Shown: piece after piece, positions 33,366 to 42,157 of the stretch | Numbering within the stretch: the stretch's first letter is position 1 | How the letters are laid out: each line of letters begins with the position of its first letter | Source: Solibacillus sp. FSL H8-0538 | GTDB taxonomy: Bacteria > Bacillota > Bacilli > Bacillales_A > Planococcaceae | Direction: 5' to 3' | DNA: 64,000 nucleotides | Assembly (NCBI RefSeq): GCF_038003525.1 | Contig: NZ_JBBOPI010000001.1 | Span: forward strand, 2,161,001 to 2,225,000 | Notes under the pieces: model-generated | Told to the model about the DNA's origin: nothing | Database searches by the model: none | What the model saw: only the letters and a program-made list of their open reading frames with translations | Translations under genes and position numbers: made by a program

Positions 33366-35192
33366 TTACTTTGCTAAAGCAGCAGCACGCTCTTGCTCCC
33401 ACTTCGCTAAAGCTTCCTTGAACTCGTCATTACTCATTGGCTTCTCTAAAATATGTTGACCTTTAAATTTCTCTGCTGTCACGCCAAATGGTGAGTATTG
33501 TGCTTCAAATGGATTTAATTTAGAAGCGACATAGCCACTACCCCCTACTGAGTAAGGAATGACAAACGCTTCCTCAATTAAGAAGGCTTCTGCCTGAGCA
33601 AATAACTCATAGCGTTCTGCTGGTTCTACTTTTGCTTTTGCTGCATCGACTAAGTTTTGGTATTTTGATTTTCCATTTGCATCTGTGTAACCTTCAGCAA
33701 GCTCTGGCTTGTTGTAAGTGCCGCCTTCAGTGAATGGATCTGTATAAGTTGATGGATCAGCAAAATCTGGGCCCCAGTTTACTTCTAGTAACGCAAACTT
33801 ACCTGGACGACGAACTTCTGATAAGAAGCCTGTTGCTGGACCTGGCTCCACGATAATGTCGACATAATCTGCACCTAATAACTTTTCAACCTGCTGCTCA
33901 ACAACTTGTGCACGGTTTGCCCAGTCTGGACTACCTGAGTTGTATGGCATTAATACTTTTACCGGGAATGTCGCTTTCCCTTCCAGTTCTTTCATTACTT
34001 TTTCCTTGTACTCAGATGCTAAGTCTTTGTTAAATGAATCGCCATTTGTAATGGCTGCTAATGGCGCTAATTGTGTATAATCGACACCATCTACATCCAC
34101 AAAGTTTTGTGGCGTAATGCTATTGCTAAGCAGATCTTGTGGATTGTATGGCTCCAATGTTAACATCGCTGATACACGGTCAAGTGCATGGTATAGCGAT
34201 TTACGGAAGTCTTTGTTATTCACTACAATCTTCCAATTTTCTGGATCATACTGTGCATCAAATTGTGGGTCAAAATTTAACGCATAGAAATACGTATAAA
34301 AGTCATTTTGACTTTGACGAACAAGAGATTTCTTCTCATCGTCATTAAACCATTCATCAATAATTGATGATGGAATGCTTGCCGTATCAATGTCGCCACG
34401 TAAAAATAATTCTGGAGCTACAGTTGCTGCTTCTTTGTTATATTTATAGCGAATACGGTCGATAAACACATTGTCTTTAGCCCAATATGTATCGTTTTTC
34501 ACAAGTACACGCTCATTTTGTGGTTCGAATTTATCTAAAATATATGCACCGTTATAAAGGAAATCTTCACGAGAAGTTCCGAAGCTTTCGCCTTTTTCAG
34601 CTAAAAACTCCCCATTCACTGGGAAGAAACATACATAGTTCAGCATAGAAAGGAAATAAGTTGTTGGTGCTTCTAATGTGTACTCTAATGTATGCTCATC
34701 AAGTGCTTTAACACCAACTTCAGCAAAATCTGTAACCTCGCCGTTGAAGAAAGCGTCACCGTTTTTCACAACAGTTGCAATCCACGCTGTTGATGATTCA
34801 TTTTTTGCATCAAGTACATAGTTTAATCCGTCAACAAAGTCTTTTGCGACGAAATCTGCATACTCCTTACCGTCATGTGTTACCCATTTCACGCCATCAC
34901 GCAGCTTGAATGTCCAAACTGTTGCATCGTCATTTGAAGACCATTCTTCTGCTAAGCCTGGTTGTACGACACCATACTCATCATACTCAATCAGTCCGTC
35001 AACTAAGTTTGCTGCAACCGCAAACTCATTTGTATCAGATGTTTTTAAGTAGTTTAATGTTTTTATTTCTCCAGAATAAACTACTCGGTACTCAGATGCT
35101 TTTTCTTTTTCTTCTTCTTTTGAAGCATCATCACTACACGCCGCTAAAAAAACTGCAACCATGCACGTCAAAAGTAATAAATACTTTTTCAT
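33366..35192 (-). CDS. oligopeptide-binding lipoprotein (DppE/OppA-like)
   Basis: Extracytoplasmic solute-binding protein of family 5, 608 residues. A lipoprotein signal peptide ends in FLAACSDD with Cys19 as lipid anchor, then a charged linker. Family marks are YDEYGVVQPGLAEEWSSNDDATVWTFKLRDGVKW near the N-terminus and the late LLEVNWGPDFADPSTYTDPF. Located among murein-peptide enzymes, so the ligand is probably L-Ala-gamma-D-Glu-containing peptides (inference). Confidence 0.93.
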   Translation of the reverse strand: MKKYLLLLTCMVAVFLAACSDDASKEEEKEKASEYRVVYSGEIKTLNYLKTSDTNEFAVAANLVDGLIEYDEYGVVQPGLAEEWSSNDDATVWTFKLRDGVKWVTHDGKEYADFVAKDFVDGLNYVLDAKNESSTAWIATVVKNGDAFFNGEVTDFAEVGVKALDEHTLEYTLEAPTTYFLSMLNYVCFFPVNGEFLAEKGESFGTSREDFLYNGAYILDKFEPQNERVLVKNDTYWAKDNVFIDRIRYKYNKEAATVAPELFLRGDIDTASIPSSIIDEWFNDDEKKSLVRQSQNDFYTYFYALNFDPQFDAQYDPENWKIVVNNKDFRKSLYHALDRVSAMLTLEPYNPQDLLSNSITPQNFVDVDGVDYTQLAPLAAITNGDSFNKDLASEYKEKVMKELEGKATFPVKVLMPYNSGSPDWANRAQVVEQQVEKLLGADYVDIIVEPGPATGFLSEVRRPGKFALLEVNWGPDFADPSTYTDPFTEGGTYNKPELAEGYTDANGKSKYQNLVDAAKAKVEPAERYELFAQAEAFLIEEAFVIPYSVGGSGYVASKLNPFEAQYSPFGVTAEKFKGQHILEKPMSNDEFKEALAKWEQERAAALAK

Positions 35193-35218
35193 AAGAAACC
35201 TCCCCCTTGTTACTCTTT

Positions 35219-36286
35219 TTATAATGAAAACCCTATCCCGGATGCATCCGTCATCGTAATGCGTTCACTTGCGAACACCGGACCACCTACAATAGGATCT
35301 TTCATACATAAACTTGGTCCGTCCAAATCCACCATTGTGATATTTTTCTGGGCCGCAGCAAAGTGAGCCGCTGCACTAACGCTAATTTTTGTTTCCAACA
35401 TGCAGCCAATCATGCACTGAATGCCATTCGCTTCCGCAATTTGGCAAAGCTTCTGTGCTTGATAAATGCCACCCGTTTTCATGAGCTTAATATTGATTAA
35501 ATCTGCAGCACGCTTTTCGATAATCGTTAGTGCATCCTTTGGTGAGAAGACACTCTCATCCGCCAAAATATTTGTCAACGTATGCGCTGTAACATATTGC
35601 ATACCGGCAAGATCATCGTAGTGAACAGGCTGCTCGACTAACTCAATATTGGTATTGGCATCTTCAAGAGAACAAATAATACGTACCGACTGCTTTGGTG
35701 TCCACCCTTGATTCGCATCCACACGTAATGTAATCGCTGATCCAACGGCTTCACGTATCGCAATCACACGAGCGGCATCACCTTTAGGATCCTTGCCTAC
35801 CTTCACTTTGAGGATGTGAAAACCTCGCTCTACTGCGGCTAAGCTATCTTTTACCATCTCTGCCGTGTCATTCACGCTAATCGTAATGTCTGTGATTAGT
35901 TCCTTTCGATAGCCACCTAATACTTTATAAAGCGGGGTGTCATAGCGTTTCGCAAATAAATCATAAATTGCCATATCCACCGCGGCTTTAGCACTAGTGT
36001 TTTTGTAAATACTTTTGTCGAGTCGCTCCATGATTTGTGCGATATCCTCTATGTCCATTCCGATAATGGAGGGTTTTATATACGCTTCGATGGCATGGGC
36101 AATCGACGCCTTCGTCTCACCTGTAATAACTGCAGTTGGTGCCGCTTCTCCAATTCCAATCTGCCCGTCATCGGTATGCACATACACTGCTACATTTTGA
36201 ATACTATGTACCGTACGTAGCGCTGTTTTAAAAGGCGTAATGAGCGGAGCCTCTACTTCGGCAACGATAATGTTTGTAATTCTCAT
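35219..36286 (-). CDS. ykfB: L-Ala-D/L-Glu epimerase (dipeptide epimerase)
   Basis: Enolase-superfamily enzyme of 355 residues that epimerises L-Ala-D-Glu to L-Ala-L-Glu so peptidases can use it. The catalytic KxK is in FHILKVKVGKD, metal ligands in RVDANQGW, ELVEQP and ADESVF, and the second catalytic Lys in INIKLMKTGG. Position between DppA-like and binding-protein genes matches the B. subtilis dpp-ykf gene set. Confidence 0.94.
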   Translation of the reverse strand: MRITNIIVAEVEAPLITPFKTALRTVHSIQNVAVYVHTDDGQIGIGEAAPTAVITGETKASIAHAIEAYIKPSIIGMDIEDIAQIMERLDKSIYKNTSAKAAVDMAIYDLFAKRYDTPLYKVLGGYRKELITDITISVNDTAEMVKDSLAAVERGFHILKVKVGKDPKGDAARVIAIREAVGSAITLRVDANQGWTPKQSVRIICSLEDANTNIELVEQPVHYDDLAGMQYVTAHTLTNILADESVFSPKDALTIIEKRAADLINIKLMKTGGIYQAQKLCQIAEANGIQCMIGCMLETKISVSAAAHFAAAQKNITMVDLDGPSLCMKDPIVGGPVFASERITMTDASGIGFSL

Positions 36287-36308
36287 TTTTCCACCTGCTG
36301 TCTATTTG

Positions 36309-37103
36309 TTATGTTAAGAACTGTAAAATGCGTAACACTTCGAAATAGTCATTCGTTACAAACTCCACTGTGTTATGCGGCTTAAATGTCGCGCCTGGAT
36401 AAAACGAATTACGATATGCACGCGTATGCTCACGGTATATAATTTCTACGACGAAGCGCGTTGGCAATGTCACCTGTAGTGCCTCACGATCCACCTTCAT
36501 CGACTCTTCAACAAGTCGTTTTGTTTCCTTAATCGTCAGTTGTGGGCTAACGCTGATCGTCGCATTTCCAATACCTTCCTTTGTTGCGAATGTCACGATG
36601 TTGTCGTTCACTGACTGAATTTCTTCTGTTAAGCCAACATCCCCACTTACAAACGCAATCGGTACGCCGTGTAAAGCGGCTGCATATGTATTAATCAAAA
36701 ATTCACTAGCATATTCGCCGTTAATCTTCACATCCGCAAAAACGCAAAGTGTATGCGCTAATGGATTTCGTTCACTACCACCTTTACTGTGATACCCAAT
36801 GAAAATTGCACGATCAAAGCTTTCATCAAGCCCTGCTACCATACACATTGGTTCATACGTCCAACCACGAATTACCTTGCAGTTCTCCGGTAAGTTCGAA
36901 ATATCCATATTACGTGCCGAATCATGTGCATCCTTTAGTAAAATTTCCGTCGCACCACCAGCGATTGCTCCTTCAATTGCAGCTTCTACTTCCTTTGTCA
37001 TTTGCTGTTTAAAAAACTGGCTATCGGGCGCGTTAAGCTCTGTTTCGCTCCACGATGTTGTCCCTGTAATTCCTTCAATATCTGCACTTATATATACCTT
37101 CAT
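36309..37103 (-). CDS. dppA: D-aminopeptidase, M55 family
   Basis: Zinc peptidase that releases N-terminal D-Ala from D-Ala-containing peptides; forms a decamer in B. subtilis. 264 residues. Zinc ligands are in SADIEG, LKDAHDS and GYHSKGG, and the nucleophilic His is in NPLAHTLC. Start chosen at ATG 37103 (MKVYISADIEG) with AAGGAGTG 9 nt upstream; it overlaps the preceding gene stop by 4 bp. Confidence 0.94.
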   Translation of the reverse strand: MKVYISADIEGITGTTSWSETELNAPDSQFFKQQMTKEVEAAIEGAIAGGATEILLKDAHDSARNMDISNLPENCKVIRGWTYEPMCMVAGLDESFDRAIFIGYHSKGGSERNPLAHTLCVFADVKINGEYASEFLINTYAAALHGVPIAFVSGDVGLTEEIQSVNDNIVTFATKEGIGNATISVSPQLTIKETKRLVEESMKVDREALQVTLPTRFVVEIIYREHTRAYRNSFYPGATFKPHNTVEFVTNDYFEVLRILQFLT

Positions 37104-37837
37104 ATGTATCGACACTCCTTCACATTATTGTCCTGGACCTCTGCTACGACCGCACCATAGCGGGCTTGTTGTGCGTCTATACGTCTGGCCCATGTCGCAT
37201 TTCCAAAATCGTAGTGCCACCATTCCTCCGAATAATTCGTAAAACCAACAGCTATCATACAGTTATATAAAAGACGACGATACTTTAGCGCCTCTTCATT
37301 TTCGTTTGGGTGTTGCTCAAAATAACGTGTCGCTGATTTCGGATCGATTGCATCAAAGTCTGTACCGAGATTCAGCGCATTGCCCACCAAATCCCCAAGC
37401 GTCAAATCAATCGCTCCCCCGGTTAAATGCGGTATAGAGTGTCCCGGCTCCAAGCTAGGAAACGCCACATACTTTCGTGTTTCTTCCAAAACTTCTTCTT
37501 CCGTATAAGTCGGGTACTGCTTTTTAATTTGCTCTGAAAAATGCGTAAACAAATATTGCTGCACTTGAAACGGTCGATACCCGTCATACAAAATAAAACT
37601 AGTATTCTCAGGCAATAACATCAACGCTTTCTTTATTCGTTCATAAGCATTCTCTCGCAAATAGATTGACTTTAAGCTATTTGGAATTTTTTGTTCATAA
37701 TAAATCGGCTTAATAAATATTCTTGGATGGTCCTCGCCAATAAGAATAAGTCGCTCGTTATTTTCTTGAATAGATGGATACTGTTGCCCTACAGGCTTTA
37801 TTAATGCCTCTATGGGATGAAGTAACTTATGTTGTAT
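37100..37837 (-). CDS. D-Ala-D-Ala dipeptidase, M15D (VanX/DdpX-like)
   Basis: Zinc dipeptidase that splits D-Ala-D-Ala, the first step in reusing murein-derived D-alanine. Zinc motifs HLTGGAIDLTL and the catalytic Glu-containing EEWWHYDFG are intact, as is LYDGYRPFQVQ. A frame limited to the TTG at 37660 would lack about 59 N-terminal residues that read as family-like protein (LILIGEDHPRIFIKPIYYEQKI, shown in part). The only RBS-spaced codon in frame is ATA at 37835-37837, 6 nt after GAGGTGA. Without VanS/VanR/VanH/VanA neighbours this is nutritional, not vancomycin resistance. First gene of the operon. Confidence 0.85.
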   Translation of the reverse strand: MQHKLLHPIEALIKPVGQQYPSIQENNERLILIGEDHPRIFIKPIYYEQKIPNSLKSIYLRENAYERIKKALMLLPENTSFILYDGYRPFQVQQYLFTHFSEQIKKQYPTYTEEEVLEETRKYVAFPSLEPGHSIPHLTGGAIDLTLGDLVGNALNLGTDFDAIDPKSATRYFEQHPNENEEALKYRRLLYNCMIAVGFTNYSEEWWHYDFGNATWARRIDAQQARYGAVVAEVQDNNVKECRYI

Positions 37838-37859
37838 AACGATTCACCTCAATATAATA

Positions 37860-37911
37860 ATTATTTTGAAAATTCTATATATTAATATAAAGTTAGCATA
37901 TTTAGAAAATT
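37860..37911. promoter_or_regulatory. two CodY-like boxes ahead of the murein-peptide operon
   Basis: ATTATTTTGAAAATT (37860-37874) and CATATTTAGAAAATT (37897-37911) each match 12 of 15 positions of the known CodY consensus AATTTTCWGAAAATT. They sit 20-75 bp upstream of the DD-dipeptidase start. CodY represses the B. subtilis dpp operon, so the same control is plausible. The region is AT-rich, which raises the chance of accidental matches. Confidence 0.5.
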
Positions 37912-38025
37912 TTGACTAGATATAAAATTACTATAAAAAACATTTTATTGAATAATATTACATTTAAGGGATGAATGTGTTCTATTTTGTCTATCAAACT
38001 TTTTTGATTAGTGATGCTATTTAAT

Positions 38026-38061
38026 AAAGCTATTCAAGCATCTAGGTGCTCGAATAGCTTT
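38026..38061. terminator. bidirectional terminator
   Basis: AAAGCTATTC/GAATAGCTTT stem with inner AGCA/TGCT pairing, T-rich on both flanks. It closes the P1 aminopeptidase gene and separates it from the operon control region downstream. Confidence 0.82.
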
Positions 38062-38079
38062 TTAAAATTTATAACATTA

Positions 38080-39144
38080 TTATTTTGCAAATACATAAGC
38101 ATTTACAACATGCCCATCTCGACCAGTTGTCGTCTCTGCCTGAGAGAGCGAGTTCAAAATTGCTTCCTCTGTAACCTCTGCCGCCGCAGTAAATAGCTGA
38201 TTCATGACAGGGTGACCCTCACTTAGCTGTGTACGTGTTTCCACAAGTTCATCCGTCGTATGTTGAATAGTGTGTGCCGTTGTAAAGCCAATCACTATAT
38301 CACCACTCCCATGTGAAAAATGGCTGCCCGTTCGCCCTAGACCGATGCCGCAGCGCTTAATGACACGTGTGAGTTGACGGCTACTAAGAGGCGCATCCGT
38401 TGCCAGTACAATCATAATCGAGCCATCTGTCGGCGATAACGTAGACGCATCCTGAGTAGTCGACACAACGTAACGATTTGCTGAAAACTCAGAACTATAT
38501 CCAAAATTACTTAACACCATACACCCAACCGTATATGATACATTCTGGTCTTCTACCTTCACAACCCGTGATGCCGAGCCGATGCCGCCTTTATAACCGA
38601 AGCAGATCATCCCTTTTCCCGCACCAACTGCCCCTTCTGCAGCCACTTCTTCTGAAGCACAATGAATCGCTTCAATCGCATGCTCAGGCGAAACTGGACA
38701 AGCACGAATCGAGTTCAGATGACTATCATTACACTCTCCTACGACAATATTTATCGTACCCGTCTTATCACCAATCTCCGCATTCGCGTCTAACATAACT
38801 TGCAGCGTCCCCTGTGTCACAGCAGGTACGCCAAATGTATTCGTCAGCATTATTGGTGACTCAATAACACCTAACTCATTAACCTGCACAAGTCCCGCCG
38901 TTTTACCAAAGCCATTTAGCACATAACTCGCAGCGGTTACCTTATGCTGAAATAAATTCCCGCCGTGCGGTAAAATTGCCGTTACCCCCGTACATGCATG
39001 CTCTCCGCCCTCATCAAGTTTATGATCAAGCGTTACATGTCCAACGCGCACACCTGCTACATCTGTAATACAATTTTTCGCACCCACTGGTAACTTCCCA
39101 ATCACAATGCCCATTTCTCGTACTTTTTTCTTCACACTATCCAC
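38080..39144 (-). CDS. P1 family aminopeptidase (DmpA/BapA-like)
   Basis: N-terminal-nucleophile hydrolase of 354 residues related to L-aminopeptidase/D-esterase DmpA. Family marks are NCITDVAGVRVGHVTL at the N-terminus, VVGECNDSHLN, EGAVGAGKGMICFGYKGGIGSASRVV and the self-processing site in DGSIMIVLATDAPLSSRQL, where Ser becomes the new N-terminal nucleophile. It probably removes D-amino acids or beta-alanine from short peptides, matching the adjacent murein-peptide locus, but a terminator separates them. Confidence 0.9.
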   Translation of the reverse strand: MDSVKKKVREMGIVIGKLPVGAKNCITDVAGVRVGHVTLDHKLDEGGEHACTGVTAILPHGGNLFQHKVTAASYVLNGFGKTAGLVQVNELGVIESPIMLTNTFGVPAVTQGTLQVMLDANAEIGDKTGTINIVVGECNDSHLNSIRACPVSPEHAIEAIHCASEEVAAEGAVGAGKGMICFGYKGGIGSASRVVKVEDQNVSYTVGCMVLSNFGYSSEFSANRYVVSTTQDASTLSPTDGSIMIVLATDAPLSSRQLTRVIKRCGIGLGRTGSHFSHGSGDIVIGFTTAHTIQHTTDELVETRTQLSEGHPVMNQLFTAAAEVTEEAILNSLSQAETTTGRDGHVVNAYVFAK

Positions 39145-39343
39145 TCCTCAGTGATTAATAAATCCAATACTATTGTATAATAATTCGCACAATTTAAAAT
39201 TGAGAATAAAATTTACTTTTCAAGATAGTAGATAAACCATACATGAAATACCCGTTACAGCCTGTCAACCTAAAATGGCTATACAAAATACAAATGCACT
39301 ACCTCTCCAAGCCACCTGCGTTTTGTAGGAGTGAAAGGATGCA

Positions 39344-39381
39344 GAAGAGGGTGCCCGAAAAATCATTCGGACACCCTCTTC
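39344..39381 (-). terminator. terminator after DJ-1/PfpI gene
   Basis: GAAGAGGGTG-T-CCGAA/TTCGG-G-CACCCTCTTC hairpin starting 3 bp after the stop at 39384; only a short T stretch follows. The 39145-39343 gap holds nothing else recognisable. Confidence 0.65.
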
Positions 39382-39383
39382 GC

Positions 39384-39938
39384 TTACTCTTCTAGTTTTC
39401 TAATAAATTCACGCATTAGCCCTGGTAAGTCAGGCCATGCATGACCACTGACAAGATTGCCGTCTGTATGCAGGTTTGCGTCAATATACGTTGCACCTGC
39501 GACTTGGACTTCCGGCTTGCAGGCAATATATGCCGTTAGCTCACGTCCTTGTAGCACATCAGGAATTGTCGCAAAAATTTGCGCCGCGTGACAAACAGCT
39601 GCGACCGGCTTTTCGGCCTCAAAGAAATGACGCACAATTGCTGGGACATGTTCATTTAAACGAATGTATTCTGGCGCACGACCACCAGGAATAATGAGCC
39701 CATCAAATTGTTCAGGATTAATGTCCGCAAAGGCTGCATTTGAATCTAAGCCATAAGCAGGACGCTCGATATATGTATCGACCCCGTCGACAAAATCATG
39801 AAGTACCGTTTGCATTTTCTTCACTGAAGGTGCTGCAATCGTCACATCATAGCCCGCCTCTAGGCAGCGGTAATACGGATAATAAATCTCCAGCGCCTCA
39901 ACTGCATCGCCCGCAATAATTAATACATTTTTCGTCAT
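39384..39938 (-). CDS. DJ-1/PfpI family protein
   Basis: 184-residue cytoplasmic protein of the class I glutamine-amidotransferase-like fold. The nucleophile elbow is VAAVCHAAQIF with Cys and adjacent His, and the upstream Glu is in the NVLIIAGDAVEALEIYYP region. Members include stress-linked deglycases or chaperones and catalytically unclear forms. RBS AAGGGGATGG. Stand-alone gene. Confidence 0.88.
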   Translation of the reverse strand: MTKNVLIIAGDAVEALEIYYPYYRCLEAGYDVTIAAPSVKKMQTVLHDFVDGVDTYIERPAYGLDSNAAFADINPEQFDGLIIPGGRAPEYIRLNEHVPAIVRHFFEAEKPVAAVCHAAQIFATIPDVLQGRELTAYIACKPEVQVAGATYIDANLHTDGNLVSGHAWPDLPGLMREFIRKLEE

Positions 39939-40033
39939 CTTTCCATCCCCTTTATTAGTGAATCTAGTAACTTAATTCAACAATAAAAAGAGAATTCCTG
40001 CTGAAGGTCATATTTTTTACAATAAAAGTAAAA

Positions 40034-40061
40034 AAGAGAAGGCACTATAACACCCTCTCTT
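40034..40061 (-). terminator. terminator after ABC exporter gene
   Basis: Minus strand AAGAGAGGG...CCTTCTCTT hairpin followed by TTTTACTTTT, about 30 bp past the stop at 40093. Confidence 0.75.
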
Positions 40062-40092
40062 AGCAGATTATTATACTTTGCGCATGACAAAT

Positions 40093-41832
40093 TTATTCAC
40101 TCACTAGTCCTTGTCCTGTAGAATATTCATGGTATAAAGCATGCGATTCTAATAATTCCTCATGCGTTCCTTGCCCCGTTATTTGCCCCTTCTCAATAAA
40201 TAAAATCCGGTCTGCATGAACAATCGTAGCTAAACGATGCGCAATGATAAACGTTGTACGACCTTTCATTAAGTGATGCAACGCTTCTTGTACTAAAATT
40301 TCTGAGGCACTGTCTAAATTGGATGTTGCCTCGTCCAGTAATAAAATTTGCGAATCATACAATAATGCCCGTGCGATCGCAATACGTTGCCTTTGTCCAC
40401 CCGATAATTTAATGCCGCGCTCACCAACTTCTGTCGAAAAGCCTGCTGGTAATTCCTCGATAAATGTTAACGCATTCGCTGCCCGTGCTGCTTGTCGGAC
40501 TTGTTCCAAAGCGGGTGCTTCTGTTAGACCATACGTGATATTTTCAAAAATCGTGCCACTAAGTAATGGGCTTTCTTGAGAAACATAGCCTACTTTTCGA
40601 CGCCATTCCTCTAAAGAAAGCTGTTGTAAATCATTGTTGTCGACCAAAATGGTTCCGTCTGTCGGTATATAAAAGCGTTCCAATAGAGAGAAAATGGTCG
40701 TCTTCCCGCCGCCACTTGGTCCAACAAGGGCGGTTACAGTACCCGCCTGCACTCCAAATGACAGGTCCTTGAGTATTTGACGGCTTTCATTGTATTGAAA
40801 TGCAACTTTATCAAACGTAAGTGTTGTAATTGCTTCCACTGATTTTCCGTTGACTTGTTCACTGTCCATCGCAAAGATTTCTTGAATGCGTTCTGTTGCT
40901 CCCGCTGCCTTTTGGAATGCTGTAAAGGACGTGGCGATTTGTGTGAATGGAATAATAATTTGGAATAAGTAAAAGATAATTGCCACCAATTGGCCCGCAG
41001 TTAATGCCCCACTTGCCACTTGCGAGCCACCATACCCTAAAATGACGACGAGTAATCCCATCATGATCAGTGTCATAATCGGTGAAATAAACGCCTGTAC
41101 TTTTGCCTCTTTTAACCCAAATTGAAATAAACGACCGATTGCGGCATTGCCAGTTTCTGTTTCACGTTCCTCTGCGCGATAAGATTTTACTAGACGAATT
41201 TCTGTTAAAATCCTACCGAGTAATCCGGAAAAGGAAGCCATTTCTTTTTGTGTTTTGATCGCAATATTATGCATCATTCGCCCAAGAGGTAGGATAATCG
41301 CTGTCGAAATTGGTACACTAATGAGTAAAATTAGTGTCATTTTCCAATCAATAATAAGTAATAAAACGATTGCTCCAATAATGGAAATCACACCGGAAAT
41401 TACTTGCACAAAATGCTGCGTAATGAGTGTTTTCAACGTCGATGTATCTTGCGTGATGCGGCTCATCGTTTCGCCCGTTTCATGTTGATCATAATAAGGA
41501 ATCGGCAATGTTAATATTTTTGCCCACAGCTGTTCACGCATATTGGCAACAACTTTTTCACCGATATATGTTAGCATATAGAAAGAAAATCCACCTGTAA
41601 TGGCTTGTAACACAAATACAACGAGCAAGAATCCGATTATTTTCCAATCAAAACTCTCGAGTGTTAAGGAATCTACTAACCTGCTTGTTATCAACGGCAC
41701 GACAAGACCAGCTATAGTTTCAACCACTGATAAAAAAAGTGCAATTAATGTGATTTTTACCGGCCACTTTACTCGTTTAAGTAGATGCAAAAATGACTTC
41801 GCAGATGGTTTGTTCTCTCGTCTTTCTTCCAA
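40093..41832 (-). CDS. ABC exporter, fused membrane and ATPase domains (multidrug type)
   Basis: Half-transporter of 579 residues expected to act as a homodimer, like BmrA or LmrA. Six membrane helices (about 20-310) are followed by the nucleotide-binding domain with Walker A GPSGGGKTT, Q-loop YVSQESPLLSGTIFENI, signature [15 protein letters not shown], Walker B ILLLDEATSNLD and switch IAHRLAT. Substrate unknown. Gene stands alone. Confidence 0.92.
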   Translation of the reverse strand: MEERRENKPSAKSFLHLLKRVKWPVKITLIALFLSVVETIAGLVVPLITSRLVDSLTLESFDWKIIGFLLVVFVLQAITGGFSFYMLTYIGEKVVANMREQLWAKILTLPIPYYDQHETGETMSRITQDTSTLKTLITQHFVQVISGVISIIGAIVLLLIIDWKMTLILLISVPISTAIILPLGRMMHNIAIKTQKEMASFSGLLGRILTEIRLVKSYRAEERETETGNAAIGRLFQFGLKEAKVQAFISPIMTLIMMGLLVVILGYGGSQVASGALTAGQLVAIIFYLFQIIIPFTQIATSFTAFQKAAGATERIQEIFAMDSEQVNGKSVEAITTLTFDKVAFQYNESRQILKDLSFGVQAGTVTALVGPSGGGKTTIFSLLERFYIPTDGTILVDNNDLQQLSLEEWRRKVGYVSQESPLLSGTIFENITYGLTEAPALEQVRQAARAANALTFIEELPAGFSTEVGERGIKLSGGQRQRIAIARALLYDSQILLLDEATSNLDSASEILVQEALHHLMKGRTTFIIAHRLATIVHADRILFIEKGQITGQGTHEELLESHALYHEYSTGQGLVSE

Positions 41833-41990
41833 AAGCGTTTCCTCCTAACATTATGTAAATACAATAATTGTATCATGTGCCAGTGATTATACCATTTAAG
41901 AAGACGGCGTTACGCGCACAACCGTTTAAATAGCTTCACTGACGTAGGCTTACCCCACTCCAGCTGTATATAATTATTTGAACGTTATCC

Positions 41991-42046
41991 ATTAGAAAGA
42001 CACATCTCGCCCAAAATAAGGCGAGATGATGTCCTTTCTTATCTAC
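41991..42046 (+). repeat. R1 repeat, copy C (right half lost)
   Basis: Keeps hairpin 1 but as ATCTCGCC...GGCGAGAT: compared with the other copies both arms changed together (A to T and T to A), preserving the pairing. The second hairpin is missing. The 41833-42157 gap otherwise contains only the hairpin at 42086-42119. Confidence 0.75.
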
Positions 42047-42085
42047 CAAGTCAAAATTCCACATTTTCTTGACAAAGAAAATGGC

Positions 42086-42119
42086 TGTGCCAAAAGTACA
42101 TTTCACCCTTTTTGGCACA
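42086..42119. terminator. terminator-like hairpin downstream of copA
   Basis: TGTGCCAAAA/TTTTTGGCACA stem with a 13-nt loop. The plus strand follows with ATCCTTTTTTT, the minus strand with a weaker T-stretch. It is placed 39 bp past the copA stop. Confidence 0.7.
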
Positions 42120-42157
42120 ATCCTTTTTTTATTTTACCTGACATTAATTTGTGTTTA

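Noticed and set aside
37100-37837. VanX-like gene as a vancomycin-resistance marker
   Set aside because: No vanA, vanH, vanR or vanS genes nearby; context is murein-peptide nutrition.
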